The translations under genes and the position numbers were made by a program. The notes beneath the pieces were generated by a model. That model made no database searches. It saw only the letters and a list, made by a program, of their open reading frames with translations, and had not been told where the DNA came from. Positions 1 to 8,689 of a stretch of DNA of 16,729 nt are shown piece after piece. The stretch's first letter is position 1. Each line of letters opens with the position of its first letter. Source of the DNA: Triparma columacea (Eukaryota; Sar; Bolidophyceae; Parmales; Triparmaceae); NCBI GenBank assembly GCA_030267965.1, contig BRYA01000306.1, positions 1 through 16,729 on the forward strand, given 5' to 3'.

Positions 1-82
1 ATGCTAGAAGTCAAAATCAGCGCTTGATGAGTACTATAGGTCGAAATTCTGCATCGGACGTGGAGCCTGACCGCGGTGAGGG
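1..82. repeat. Left terminal inverted repeat; truncated copy of exon 1 of the right-end gene
   Basis: Bases 1-72 are the exact reverse complement of the last 72 bases of the window; the match continues to about base 82 with two mismatches (positions 73 and 80). The copy includes the ATG of the right-hand gene (here at 27-29, + strand) and its first 15 codons unchanged (MSTIGRNSASDVEPD); the reading then diverges and ends at TAA 132-134. The match stops 8 bases before the stop codon of the ABC transporter gene, leaving almost no room for that gene's 3' UTR. This may be a real inverted duplication, a terminal repeat of a larger unit, or an assembly or fold-back artefact at contig ends. Confidence 0.9.
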
Positions 83-90
83 TTATCGTA

Positions 91-3000
91 CTATCTATTC
101 TCGTACCTCACATATCGAAGCCCTAGGAAGGTAAGCCCCCTGAATATTGCAGCGTTAACAATCAGCCACTTGACCCCGTTCCATCTCGTGTATCCCTCGA
201 ACCCGTACCCGGTAACGAACATCTCGTACTGCTGGTCCGTGGTCATGCCCATGTTGCCGTCTGGGAATACCATGCTGTTGCCTTGAAACTCGTTGATCAC
301 AAGCGACTGGAACCCCCACCTCAAAAAGCTCACATCGGGGAAGCCTCTCAGCCATTCCGGTAACGCTGGGATCTGTATGATGTAGCCGGTGAAGGAGATG
401 AAGAAAAAGAGCGTGGCAGGGTAGAGGGCGATTGCTGCCTGTTGGGATGGGGAGAGGACGGATAGGAGCTGGCAGTAAAACAGCCCGTTCAGGGAAGTGA
501 TGGATGCAATGAAGAAGAAGAATAGGAACGCATCCCACTCGGACCTAAAACCCGTCATCTTGTACATTGCGCTAGCGAATATTGCTACCATGACAATGGT
601 CAGTGGGACGACACTCACACCTCCAGTCAGCCAGTAGCTGAAGTTCCCGTATATCTTGGCGCCCCGTTCGCGGTAGAATAAAAGCCTCTCCTCGAAAACG
701 ATGGGAATATTTTGCTGGTGTCCCATCACGACGAACATCAATGTGAAGAAGCATAGGGACATTCTCTCTAGCTTCTGATCCTCTCCCAAGTTAGAGTATA
801 TGCTTCCGTAGAATAGGGCGACGACAATGTGACGAACTGAGAGGGTTGGGGTTAGAACGTTCAAGTCTCGGCGACAAGCTCTGAGTATTTGGGGGTTGGT
901 CCACTTCTCACCTATGCCGGCGTTCAGCGGACGCTTGTCCTGCATCGTCTTTAGGACCTGACGGCGTCCCAAAGTGAGGCACTGCTCAAGAAGGCTGCTT
1001 GGGTACGTCGTGGAGGCACCTGTTGATACAGACAAATTGTGGTCGGATAATGCTGTTGCTTCGAAAGAGCTTGAGAAATCGTTGCGTTCCTTGCTATCGG
1101 AGTAAAGCTTGCAGAGCTCGTGGGGAGATTTCTTGGGTTCAAGAAACGCCCCGGCGACGGCTACGACAAACTCTGCTGGGTTCGCGCCCGCTGCCAAACC
1201 GTCGTATTTGTAACCGAAGTTTTCGAAGTAACCGGTGCATGCCGCTACGGGGCCGAAGTAGCAGGTTCTCCCACGGGCGAGGAGAAGGAGCTTGTCGAAA
1301 AGTGCAAACGTTGCTGGTGGGGGCTGATGGATTGTGCAGATAACGGTTCTGTTGAAGTTGGCGAGGTTGCGCACAGCACTCATGACTTCATGGGCGATCG
1401 AGGAGTCAAGCCCTGTAGTTGGCTCGTCAAGGAAGATTAGCGAGGGGAGGTGGATGATCTCGACTGCGACGGACAGACGCTTCAACTGGCCGCCGCTGAT
1501 TCCCCTGACAAGAGTGCCGCCGACGCGGCTATCTAAGATCTTGTCTATCCCCAGCATCTTTGCGACCGTGAGAACCCTCTCTTCCCTCTTCTTCTTGTTG
1601 CTGTTCTCCATCCTTAGCGCCGCCGCAAACCCCAGAGTCTGCCTCACGGTCAAAGAGGCCAAGTGAACGTTGTCCTGTGTAACGTACGCGCTCTTCCTCA
1701 TGAGCTTACGGGCCCTTGGACGATCGTTGAAAAGCAACGTTCCGGTGAGGGTGGCACGGCCCTTTCGCAAGGTCTTTCGGCCGGCAAGAATATCTAGTAA
1801 GGTTGACTTGCTGTGGAGGTCGTCACGAAGGAGGAGGTGAGGGAAGGGGGAGGTGGCAGTGGTCATTGCAGAGGGTTAGGGGGGCGGATCCGTCGAACTA
1901 AACTTTGTCTACTCTCCCCCCACTCACCCAGCCCCAGAGGCTCCCATCAAGGCCACCATCTCCCCGCTCTCCGCTCTACCCTCAGCCCCGTCCAAAATCG
2001 TCAAGAACCCGTCGTCGTCGGAGCTCTCGTTCTTAGGGGCCTTCACCCTGTAACGGAGGTCCTTGAAGGACACGTTGATCCCACTTTCTATGTGGGAGCC
2101 AAGAGATATGCCTGTGCTATTCCGCAACAGACCAGCTTCCTCTTCGTTCGCCCTTGGAAGAGGGGCGAGCAGGGGCGATAGAGGCTCCTTGAAGGAGGAG
2201 GAGAACGGGGGTGCGTTGGCAAAGCTTTCCATTCCCATCGCCAAGTTGGAGGAAGAATCGGTGGCAGGGGCGCTGCTGCTCGTGCGTGAGAACCTTTTCA
2301 ACTTAGGGTCCATGTTCTTGGTTGAGTACCTTCTGATTCTGCTCTTGGGAGGCTGGAGGGCCCAAAGAATCATCAAGTTGATGAGAAGCATGTAGGGCAG
2401 CAGGATGTAGATAGAATATATTGGGCTCCAGTGGCTGCAGTAGGCGCGTAGCGTGGCGGGGGTCAGTTCTCGAGTGTTGCATGCCAAATACAGCGGGTGG
2501 CTCAATTCTCTCACCTGAAGCTAAAATAGTTCAGGAGGTCCTCGTAATTCTCGGGCTTCTTCTGGTTGAATGTGACGTAGACGAGACCTTCGTAAGCCCA
2601 GCGGGGAAATGAAACGTAAGGAGCCCATTTCCAGAACGTCTGCACGTTCCTGAGCTGGATGGTGAATCCGGCGAAGTTGCTTAAAAACATAAAGAGGATG
2701 GGGAATATGCCGAGGGCAACCTGACTTGACGAGCAGAGGGCTGCTAGGAACTGGCTGAAGAAGAACGCGGTCAGATTTACGAAGAGGGTCAAAACAAACA
2801 TGTAGGATAGTGTCACGACATCGGTCGGAAGGCCAACCAGCCAGTAGGTCAGGTTCACAAATAAAAGGTGGGTCGCAATTAGCAGGGGCAAGTGCACAAG
2901 AGAATTGGCCGCCCAGTAGGGGGCCGTGCTGTATGCACCTGCAGCTCTCTCGCGCAAGAAAATTACCTTGAGGTTGAACATCATAGGGATCGCCTGTATG

Positions 3001-4446
3001 TTGCCTGTGATTGCGTAGAGGATGGCAAAGTAAAGGATGGAAACCACAGAGTATCCAGCTTGGGTGGGAAAATCGCCAAGCCAAACGGTGCCGTCCATTG
3101 CACCCTGCTGGTAGAAAATGACGCCGGCGAGAAGACCAACGATAATATTCTTGATGATCTGAGCATTGCGGTAGGCTATATTGCGCTTATTTGCAAGGAG
3201 ACCCCGAGAGAGGAGAGTGTAGAACTGAACAATGGAAGTGTGCCTCTTCTCCTTCCTGTCGTCAATCGAAAGAATCTCCTCGTGCTCGGAGAGCCGGGAG
3301 TTGAGGGACCGGGACAAAGAATGCTGGATTGCCTGGTAAGATGGAGACTCCTTGAAGAGTGTCTCGAGGTCCTTAGGAGTCTTGACGTGAGACTCGCCAA
3401 AGGAGGCGGTCGGATCTGAGGATCCATTGCACACCATCCCCCCTGCAACCTGACAGATGAAGTCGGCTGGGTTGGCCATCTCTCCGTCCTCGTCGACGTA
3501 GCCCATCTCCTCAAAGTACGGCTTGGCCTTAGAAGCCCTCCCGCTGTAAACCACCCTGCCCTCCGAAAGCAACAGGAGATTGTCAAAGAGGGCAAAACAA
3601 GCAGCAGAGGGCTGATGTATAGTACAAACGACCGTCCTACCCCCCTCAACAACGATACGCTGGACGCAGGAGATAACTTCAAGGGCGATTGAAGAATCCA
3701 GACCAGAGGTGGGCTCATCGAGGAATATCAGGGAAGGGAGCGTTATCGCCTCCACTCCAATGGAGAGGCGTTTCAACTGACCACCTGAGATACCCTTCGT
3801 GAAGGCATCGCCAACTTGGCTATTCTTGACATGCTCCAAACCCAGCATGTTGAGCATGTAGTGAACCCTCTCTTCGTGCTCCTCGTGAGTGAAGGAGGCT
3901 GGGTTGCGGAGACGAGAAGCATAGCGGAGAGTCTCGTATACAGACAAAACTCCCATGTGGACATCATCCTGCATGACATAACTTTTTGTCTTGGCGTTGT
4001 TGATCTGGGTGGGGGTAGGGGCGGGGTCAGAATAGGCGTCTCCAAGGGATTGTAACTCATTGTCTCACTAATCCTGTAACGTTTCGGTCCTCAAAAAGCA
4101 CACCCACCTGCTCCCCGTATATGGTCCCCTCAATTTTCCTTTCCGACAACAAATCAAGCAGCGTGCTCTTTCCAGCGCCTGAGGGGCCCATCAAAGCGGT
4201 CATGGTTGACGCTGAGATCTCGAAACTGACATTAGAGAGGAGTTTCTTGCCCATCCATCTTGGATCCGATGGTGTGCAGATGCATTTTAGCTTGTCTAGG
4301 AGGGGAGATGTAGAGGTCGTGGGGACGCCATCTGGCAAGCGGTACGTGAGGTTCTTGCATGCAAGCGTTGGGGCAGACATGGGCTCAGGGTTGGGATCCT
4401 TGAAATGTCTTTTTTCGGGTCGAGCATTTGTTGACAGATGTGTCAT
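91..4446 (-). CDS. Full-size ABCG (PDR-type) ABC transporter
   Basis: ATP-driven membrane exporter with order NBD-TMD-NBD-TMD, about 1351 aa. Exons (minus strand): 4108-4446, 2515-4004, 1928-2434, 91-1810; introns of 103, 80 and 117 nt, all GT-AG, with the frame kept throughout. NBD1 has Walker A GPSGAGKS (about residues 87-94), signature ISGGQLKRL (185-193), Walker B LIFLDEPTSG (205-214) and H-loop TIHQP (241-245). NBD2 has GASGAGKS (774-781), ISGGQLKRL (883-891), LIFLDEPTTG (903-912) and TIHQP (938-942). Both NBDs look catalytically intact, unlike fungal PDR pumps with a degenerate site. Hydrophobic segments follow at about 390-640 and 1060-1350. The third intron (phase 2) cuts NBD2 Walker A between GASGAG and KST. 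The start at 4446 is the first in-frame ATG; Met23 is an alternative. Family members export lipids, sterols or xenobiotics; the substrate cannot be told. The upstream gene ends only 57 bp away. Confidence 0.93.
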
Positions 4447-4503
4447 AATTTAGAGAATATATATATGAAACAATTTCACACGGCAAAGAGCCAACTTGAT
4501 TGA
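4447..4503. other. Very short intergenic gap between PH-TPR stop and ABCG start
   Basis: Only 57 bp separate the stop codon of the PH-TPR gene from the ATG of the ABCG gene, both on the minus strand. It holds an AT repeat at 4456-4466 that resembles a TATA box but lies only about 10 bp from the ATG. The ABCG promoter must therefore overlap the 3' end of the upstream gene, or the ABCG translation start lies elsewhere. Confidence 0.6.
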
Positions 4504-6389
4504 TTAGACCGTCTGTGCAAACGCAAAGACCCTCTTCTTGATGCTGTTTGTCTCGCTCCCCGCCTGCTGCAGTTTCAAGGCGCTTATCTCCCTGCTTTTC
4601 CCCAAGTACTGGTAGGCCTTGATGAGGCTGTTGAAGGCCATTCCATGAACGTCGCACTCGAGCTCACAGGCAAGCTTAAGTTCTGCGATGGCGGCGTCGG
4701 CCTTCCCGTGGGCTAGGAGGGCCCCGGCCATGCGCACCATGACGAGCACATCCTCGGGGTTAACTTCAAGCGCCCTGCGGTACATGTCCACAGCCTCATC
4801 GTATTTTGCATTCTCCTTGTGGATGTTACCGACGGTTACGACGGCCTGGAAGTGATTGGGGACAAGCTTGAGTGCTGGTGGAGGGGTTGGTGGGTCAGTG
4901 TCGGCTGGTGAAAATTGTATCTCCCAATTCTACCTTCGTACCTGTCATCCCGTTTGACATTGCTGTTTCGAGGTCTCCTTCGGCCATGTAGCAGAGTGCA
5001 ATATTGACGTGGAGATCGGCGCGATCAAAGTCCTGCTTCGCAAAGCTGAGAATGGCCTGAAATTCTGAACGGGCAGGAGTAATCTGCCCGAGAAGGTAGT
5101 GAATCGTCGCAACGTTGAAGCAAGCTTCGTTGAAGAGGCTCATGGGGTCATTCCCCGGATCCCCTGCGATGCTCACACTTCGATGAGTAAGGGTTCAGTT
5201 CGCGTTGAGATTGTTAGGGGGGGGGTCGTTTGGGTTCAGGGTCCTCAGCGGCGAAACATTCTTACCTCCTTGCTCTGCTCTGCGAGGTCGTCCCCTCGTG
5301 ATACTCCTTCATGTCTTCTATCAATTTGGTATTGACCTGTTTTGCCCTGCCCAACACACGCTCATAATGTTTGAGAGAATTTATGAGAAGATGCCTGTCA
5401 GTGCAGTGAAGTTCTGGGGCAAGGGGGGGGGGGGAGAGGTTGAGCTTGCAGGTGTGTCCAGCTTCCGGTTGCATATGCATATGCATTATACCGTGTCGCG
5501 GCTAATCAGGGGGCGAGAAGAACTCACCTGACCACCGACTGAAAAGGCATGCACCGATTATCGAATGCTCTCGAGGTGTCAAATTTGATCTTTCAGGATT
5601 GATGCTCTTGAGAGCAGCGTCAAACAAGCAAGACGAAGCGAGCATCCACCCCATAGCAGTATCCCTCCCCCCCCCCTCGAAGCTTTCAAAGACGCCTTTT
5701 GCGAACTCGGCAGAACTCTGAACTGCAGAATAACACTGTTCCCGATCACTATCAGAAAAGCAACGGATGAAAAATTTCTAGGTTGATTTAGCGCGTGGGG
5801 GGTGGGGGGTGGGGGGTGCTAAGTGAGCTGCGAGGAGGACTGAGGGTGCTGATGGTTGCTCCTTCTTTTCCTCTCACACATACATGCTCACCTGTATCTA
5901 AGGATGTGGGGGGGGGGAGGGTTGCAGGGTGCAGAATTAGTGTGCATAAATGAGGCAAAGTCCAAATTGTGGGGTTATTGTCCTCCCTCTCTCCCTTCCC
6001 CCATCTTGACAACTCTCACCTTACTCTGAAGCCAGATGGTGTCGAATATCAACCCTCCTTCGTCTCCCCACAGCTGCGGGGTCGGCGGGGGGGGGGGTCA
6101 GAGGGGGACGGGGGTCAAACGGGGGGGTCGAGGCGAACACTGCCAGACCAAAGGATGCACTCACCTCTACCCCTGTCAGGGCAACAATCCCTCTTGGGTT
6201 ACCAGGCTGCATCTCGCCCTCAACCCGGTTCCTCCAGTAAAGAAAGAAACCACCACGGATCTCACAATACCGATTTTTCCACGATTTAACCAAATGTCCA
6301 CGCTTCAGAAGCTGTCCAGACCAAAGCAGTTCCGACCCTGACAGCTGGGAACCTGTAGAGACTGTGAGATTTGAGTTGGGGCGGGACAT
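4504..6389 (-). CDS. PH domain plus TPR repeat protein
   Basis: About 427 aa from seven exons (minus strand): 6165-6389, 6020-6073, 5892-5897 (a 6-nt microexon), 5528-5777, 5266-5413, 4942-5171, 4504-4874. All introns are GT-AG and phases agree at every join. Residues about 21-125 form a pleckstrin-homology domain: it opens with LLWSGQLLKRGHLVKSWKNR, has the FFLYW strand, and ends in an amphipathic helix (EQCYSAVQSSAEFAKGVF). PH domains bind phosphoinositides or proteins at membranes. Residues about 135-400 are helical TPR-type repeats, clearest at about 279-375 (ALCYMAEGDLETAMS, GNIHKENAKYDEAVDMYRRA, AGALLAHGKADAAIAELKLA), expected to bind partners. The combination suggests a membrane-recruited scaffold; I know no named orthologue. 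A run of ten C (5667-5676) lies inside exon 4 and reads in frame as Glu-Gly-Gly-Gly-Arg; an error there would break the frame. ATG 6389 directly precedes the PH domain. Confidence 0.85.
5892..5897 (-). other. Candidate 6-nt microexon (ATACAG) in the PH domain
   Basis: On the minus strand, a long C tract ending in ACATCCTTAG immediately precedes ATACAG, which is followed by a strong donor GTGAGC. It adds Ile-Gln in phase 0 between exons 6020-6073 and 5528-5777. With it the flanking introns are 122 and 114 nt; without it a single 242-nt intron would be far longer than the 67-114 nt of the other introns downstream in this gene. Confidence 0.6.
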
Positions 6390-7031
6390 TGTGGTGAACT
6401 AAAGAGGGTGGTCTAAGGTGGAGGAGGGCGTTTGGAGGGGGGAGAGGGGGTGAAAGGGGGGGCTGGTGGGTGAAATAGGTTTGGGAAAATTCGCACAACC
6501 AAAGTCCCTCTGTCTTGTCGGTCAATCAAAAAACATTTGACTGTTTGTCTTGGTTTGTCAGGGGAGAAAGGTAAGGTTTATGACGAAATCAGGGTTGGTC
6601 TTGATTGCACAGCAGCTCCTTTTTTGACGTAAAATGTCATGAAATTTCTCATTTTTGAATTACATTTTTTTCGTTTTGACCCATTAAATGTCATTTGACA
6701 ATATCATCATATTTGGTGTGCTTACTAGCTATTTTGTTGTATACAGAAAATTTTAGCCATATGGTCAAAAATGTTTTTAGATTAATTCATATTTCTTATT
6801 TAATATCTGAATATATATTTAAATGATGTTGATACATAATTTGTAAATATTGCTAAATACGATGACTTTTGTTTGTTCCAATTGAAATTCTAAATTTTTG
6901 ATTTCTTGAGTATTATACTAATATCATTTTGTAGGTATCAAAGATCAAAAATTGACGTGTTGATATTTCTAACATATTTTCAAATTGTAAATAAAGCACA
7001 AAAAATTGGCACTTTTTTAATACGACTTATT

Positions 7032-7062
7032 AGCGCTCCAGGCGCCACGTGAGCGTAACGTT
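7032..7062. promoter_or_regulatory. Cluster of four 6-bp palindromes including a G-box CACGTG
   Basis: Within 31 bp lie AGCGCT (7032-7037), GGCGCC (7041-7046), CACGTG (7046-7051) and AACGTT (7057-7062). CACGTG is the classic site for bHLH and bZIP factors in many eukaryotes. It sits about 140-170 bp before the PP2C ATG. The regulatory role is inferred. Confidence 0.35.
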
Positions 7063-7086
7063 GTGCTTTTGTTAGCTGGTTCTAAG

Positions 7087-7106
7087 TATATATATTTATA
7101 AATAAT
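7087..7106 (+). promoter_or_regulatory. TATA-like element upstream of the PP2C gene
   Basis: The stretch TATATATATTTATAAATAAT lies about 95-115 bp upstream of the PP2C start codon at the edge of the AT-rich island. Distance and composition fit a core promoter, but AT richness alone could explain it. Confidence 0.35.
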
Positions 7107-7201
7107 ACCAGATTGACGGAACTTTCCTGAAAACGGCGATATTTCTAGCAAGGACTGTTTCCTCGAGCAGTTTCCCTGCCAGGCTGTTCAAGTAATTGGT
7201 C

Positions 7202-8520
7202 ATGTTAGCTGAACCGGTGACCGAAAAGGTGCGTTCGGGTTATATTTCCTTGTCTTTTGTATTCCTGGGTATCTTATTCCGGGGTAACTCGTCAAAATAA
7301 CTTAAACCCTTCCAACTCCCACAGGAACATATTTCAGATAGTTATGAAGGAAGGTTTGGAAAGTTTCGTTACTCTCACGTGTGCATGCAGGGTTGGAGGG
7401 AGAACATGGAGGACTCCTACCTGGCCTCGTGCCAAGGCAGTGCTAATGCGGATGCTGACCCACTGCTTATCTTTGGTGTGTTTGATGGCCATGGTGGGGA
7501 GGAGGTTGCAGAGGTGGTGGCTAAGATCGGCAAGGAGAAGATACTCAGGTGCGTGTGTGTTCTGCTGAATTCCTTCCCGTCCCCTGTTCCCTCCTCGCAT
7601 TCCCCTTACAACTGCAACTGCGACTAAACGGCACCCCACCCCCCTCCTCCCCCCAACAGCACTGGAGAACTTGGCTCGAAGCTCCCTGAGTTGGAGAAGA
7701 AGTCATCAGCAGATGACACGAACGCTCTGAACGAGCAGAAGAAGCTTCTGTCATTGGGCCTCGACAAGGCTTTCAGGGCCATTGACAGCCAAGTGAAGGC
7801 AACCCTCCCAACAACTGTTGCTGGGTGCACGGCAAATGTCGTGGTCATGACCAAGGGCTTAATTTGCTGTGCCAACATTGGTGATAGCAGAAGTGTTTTG
7901 TGCAGGAGCGGGATTGCCGTGGAACTCAGCAGGGACCATAAACCGACTGACGAAAGAGAGACTGATAGAATTAAGAAGGCTGGAGGGAGTGTCATAAGGG
8001 GGAGGGTTTGCGGGGGGGTCGCAGTCAGCCGTTCGTTTGGGGACTTCAACTTCAAGCAGGTTAGTGAGAGGCCGGGGGGGGGGGGGGTTGGCAAGGTGAC
8101 TGACCCAGTAGTTATTATTTATGCGTGAATTTCGTCACTCTGACATTTTAACGACATTCTAACACATCCGTACCCCATCCCACCACGTTGCAGAGTGTCG
8201 ATCTCGACGAATCGAGGCAGCAGATCAGTTGCGTGCCCGACTGTATCGTCGAGAGAAGAGATGCTGACATAGATGAATTCATTGTCATCTGCTGCGACGG
8301 AGTGTGGGACATGGTAGACAACCAGGGCTGCGTTAGGTTTGTGAGGACAAGGTTACAGGCTGGGATGACCGACCTAGCAGAGATTGGGAAAGCTCTGCTG
8401 GACCATTGTTTGCAGGCCGGTAGCAAGGACAACATGACGTGTTTGATTGTATTGTTCGAGGGGGGGGAAAGGCTTTGTGAGGGGGAAGGAGTGGACATCC
8501 CGACATGCATTGTAATTTAG
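7202..8520 (+). CDS. PP2C-family (PPM) protein Ser/Thr phosphatase
   Basis: Metal-dependent protein serine/threonine phosphatase, about 325 aa, from exons 7202-7228, 7325-7548, 7660-8059 and 8194-8520; introns of 96, 111 and 134 nt, all GT-AG. The N-terminus MLAEPVTEKE then MQGWRENMED is typical of PP2C. Key motifs in order: MED (Asp39), FDGHGG (Asp63), AGCTA (138-142), NIGDSR (156-161), DHKPTDERE (176-184), SRSFGD (207-212), CDGVWD (251-256) and GSKDNMT (293-299). The metal-binding aspartates (Asp39, Asp63, Asp252, Asp296) are all present, so it should be active. It is essentially only the catalytic domain, with no transmembrane segment. There is no Met-Gly start, so no N-myristoylation. The first exon is only nine codons; that start is favoured because the residues match the family's usual N-terminus. 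Its introns lack the repeat motifs seen further right, and intron 3 has a long G run near its 5' end. Confidence 0.93.
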
Positions 8521-8689
8521 CAATCTTGCAAAGGCGACGAGCGAAGCGAGTCGTGGAAGGGATTTGCGGCGACGAGCGAAGCGCCAGATTGATACCCAGG
8601 CGGCAAGATTGATTATAAGTATAGTGGCTACAACAATGATACCATGCACATTTGAGAATAAAAAAATTCCTGCCTTATTCGCCCTTGCC
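8521..8689. other. Convergent 3' intergenic region with two hairpin motifs
   Basis: 169 bp between the stop codons of the PP2C (+) and LRR (-) genes. It contains one full hairpin unit, CGAC (8535-8538), loop GAGCGAAGCGA (8539-8549), GTCG (8550-8553), and a second partial copy around 8569-8584. No gene is visible. Confidence 0.7.
8535..8553. repeat. Hairpin element, arms CGAC/GTCG
   Basis: Invariant loop GAGCGAAGCGA with a 4-bp stem, located outside any gene model. The same arms recur at 8879-8897 and 9391-9409 inside introns of the next gene. Confidence 0.75.

Larger units (their letters stand above)
6390..7201. promoter_or_regulatory. Divergent intergenic region with AT-rich core
   Basis: 812 bp between the starts of the PH-TPR gene (-) and the PP2C gene (+), so it probably holds both promoters. 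From about 6615 to 7030 it is strongly AT-rich, unlike the GC-richer flanks, with repeated AAATGTCAT and TTGACGT words. No convincing gene, ORF or RNA was seen in it. Near the PP2C side there is a cluster of 6-bp palindromes and then a TATA-like stretch. Confidence 0.6.

Noticed and set aside
27..134. A 35-codon + strand ORF at the left end
   Set aside because: It is a truncated copy of exon 1 of the right-end gene fused by chance to antisense ABCG sequence.
2501..2514. A 14-nt intron at the first in-frame stop of the ABCG gene
   Set aside because: A normal 80-nt intron (2435-2514) with acceptor CTACTGCAG restores the same frame and adds a sensible transmembrane segment.
5395..5400. Acceptor TGACAG at 5395 for a PH-TPR exon
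   Set aside because: It gives a frame clash with the upstream exon; the acceptor at 5414 after a long C tract keeps the frame (Trp-Ser-Glu-Leu-His).
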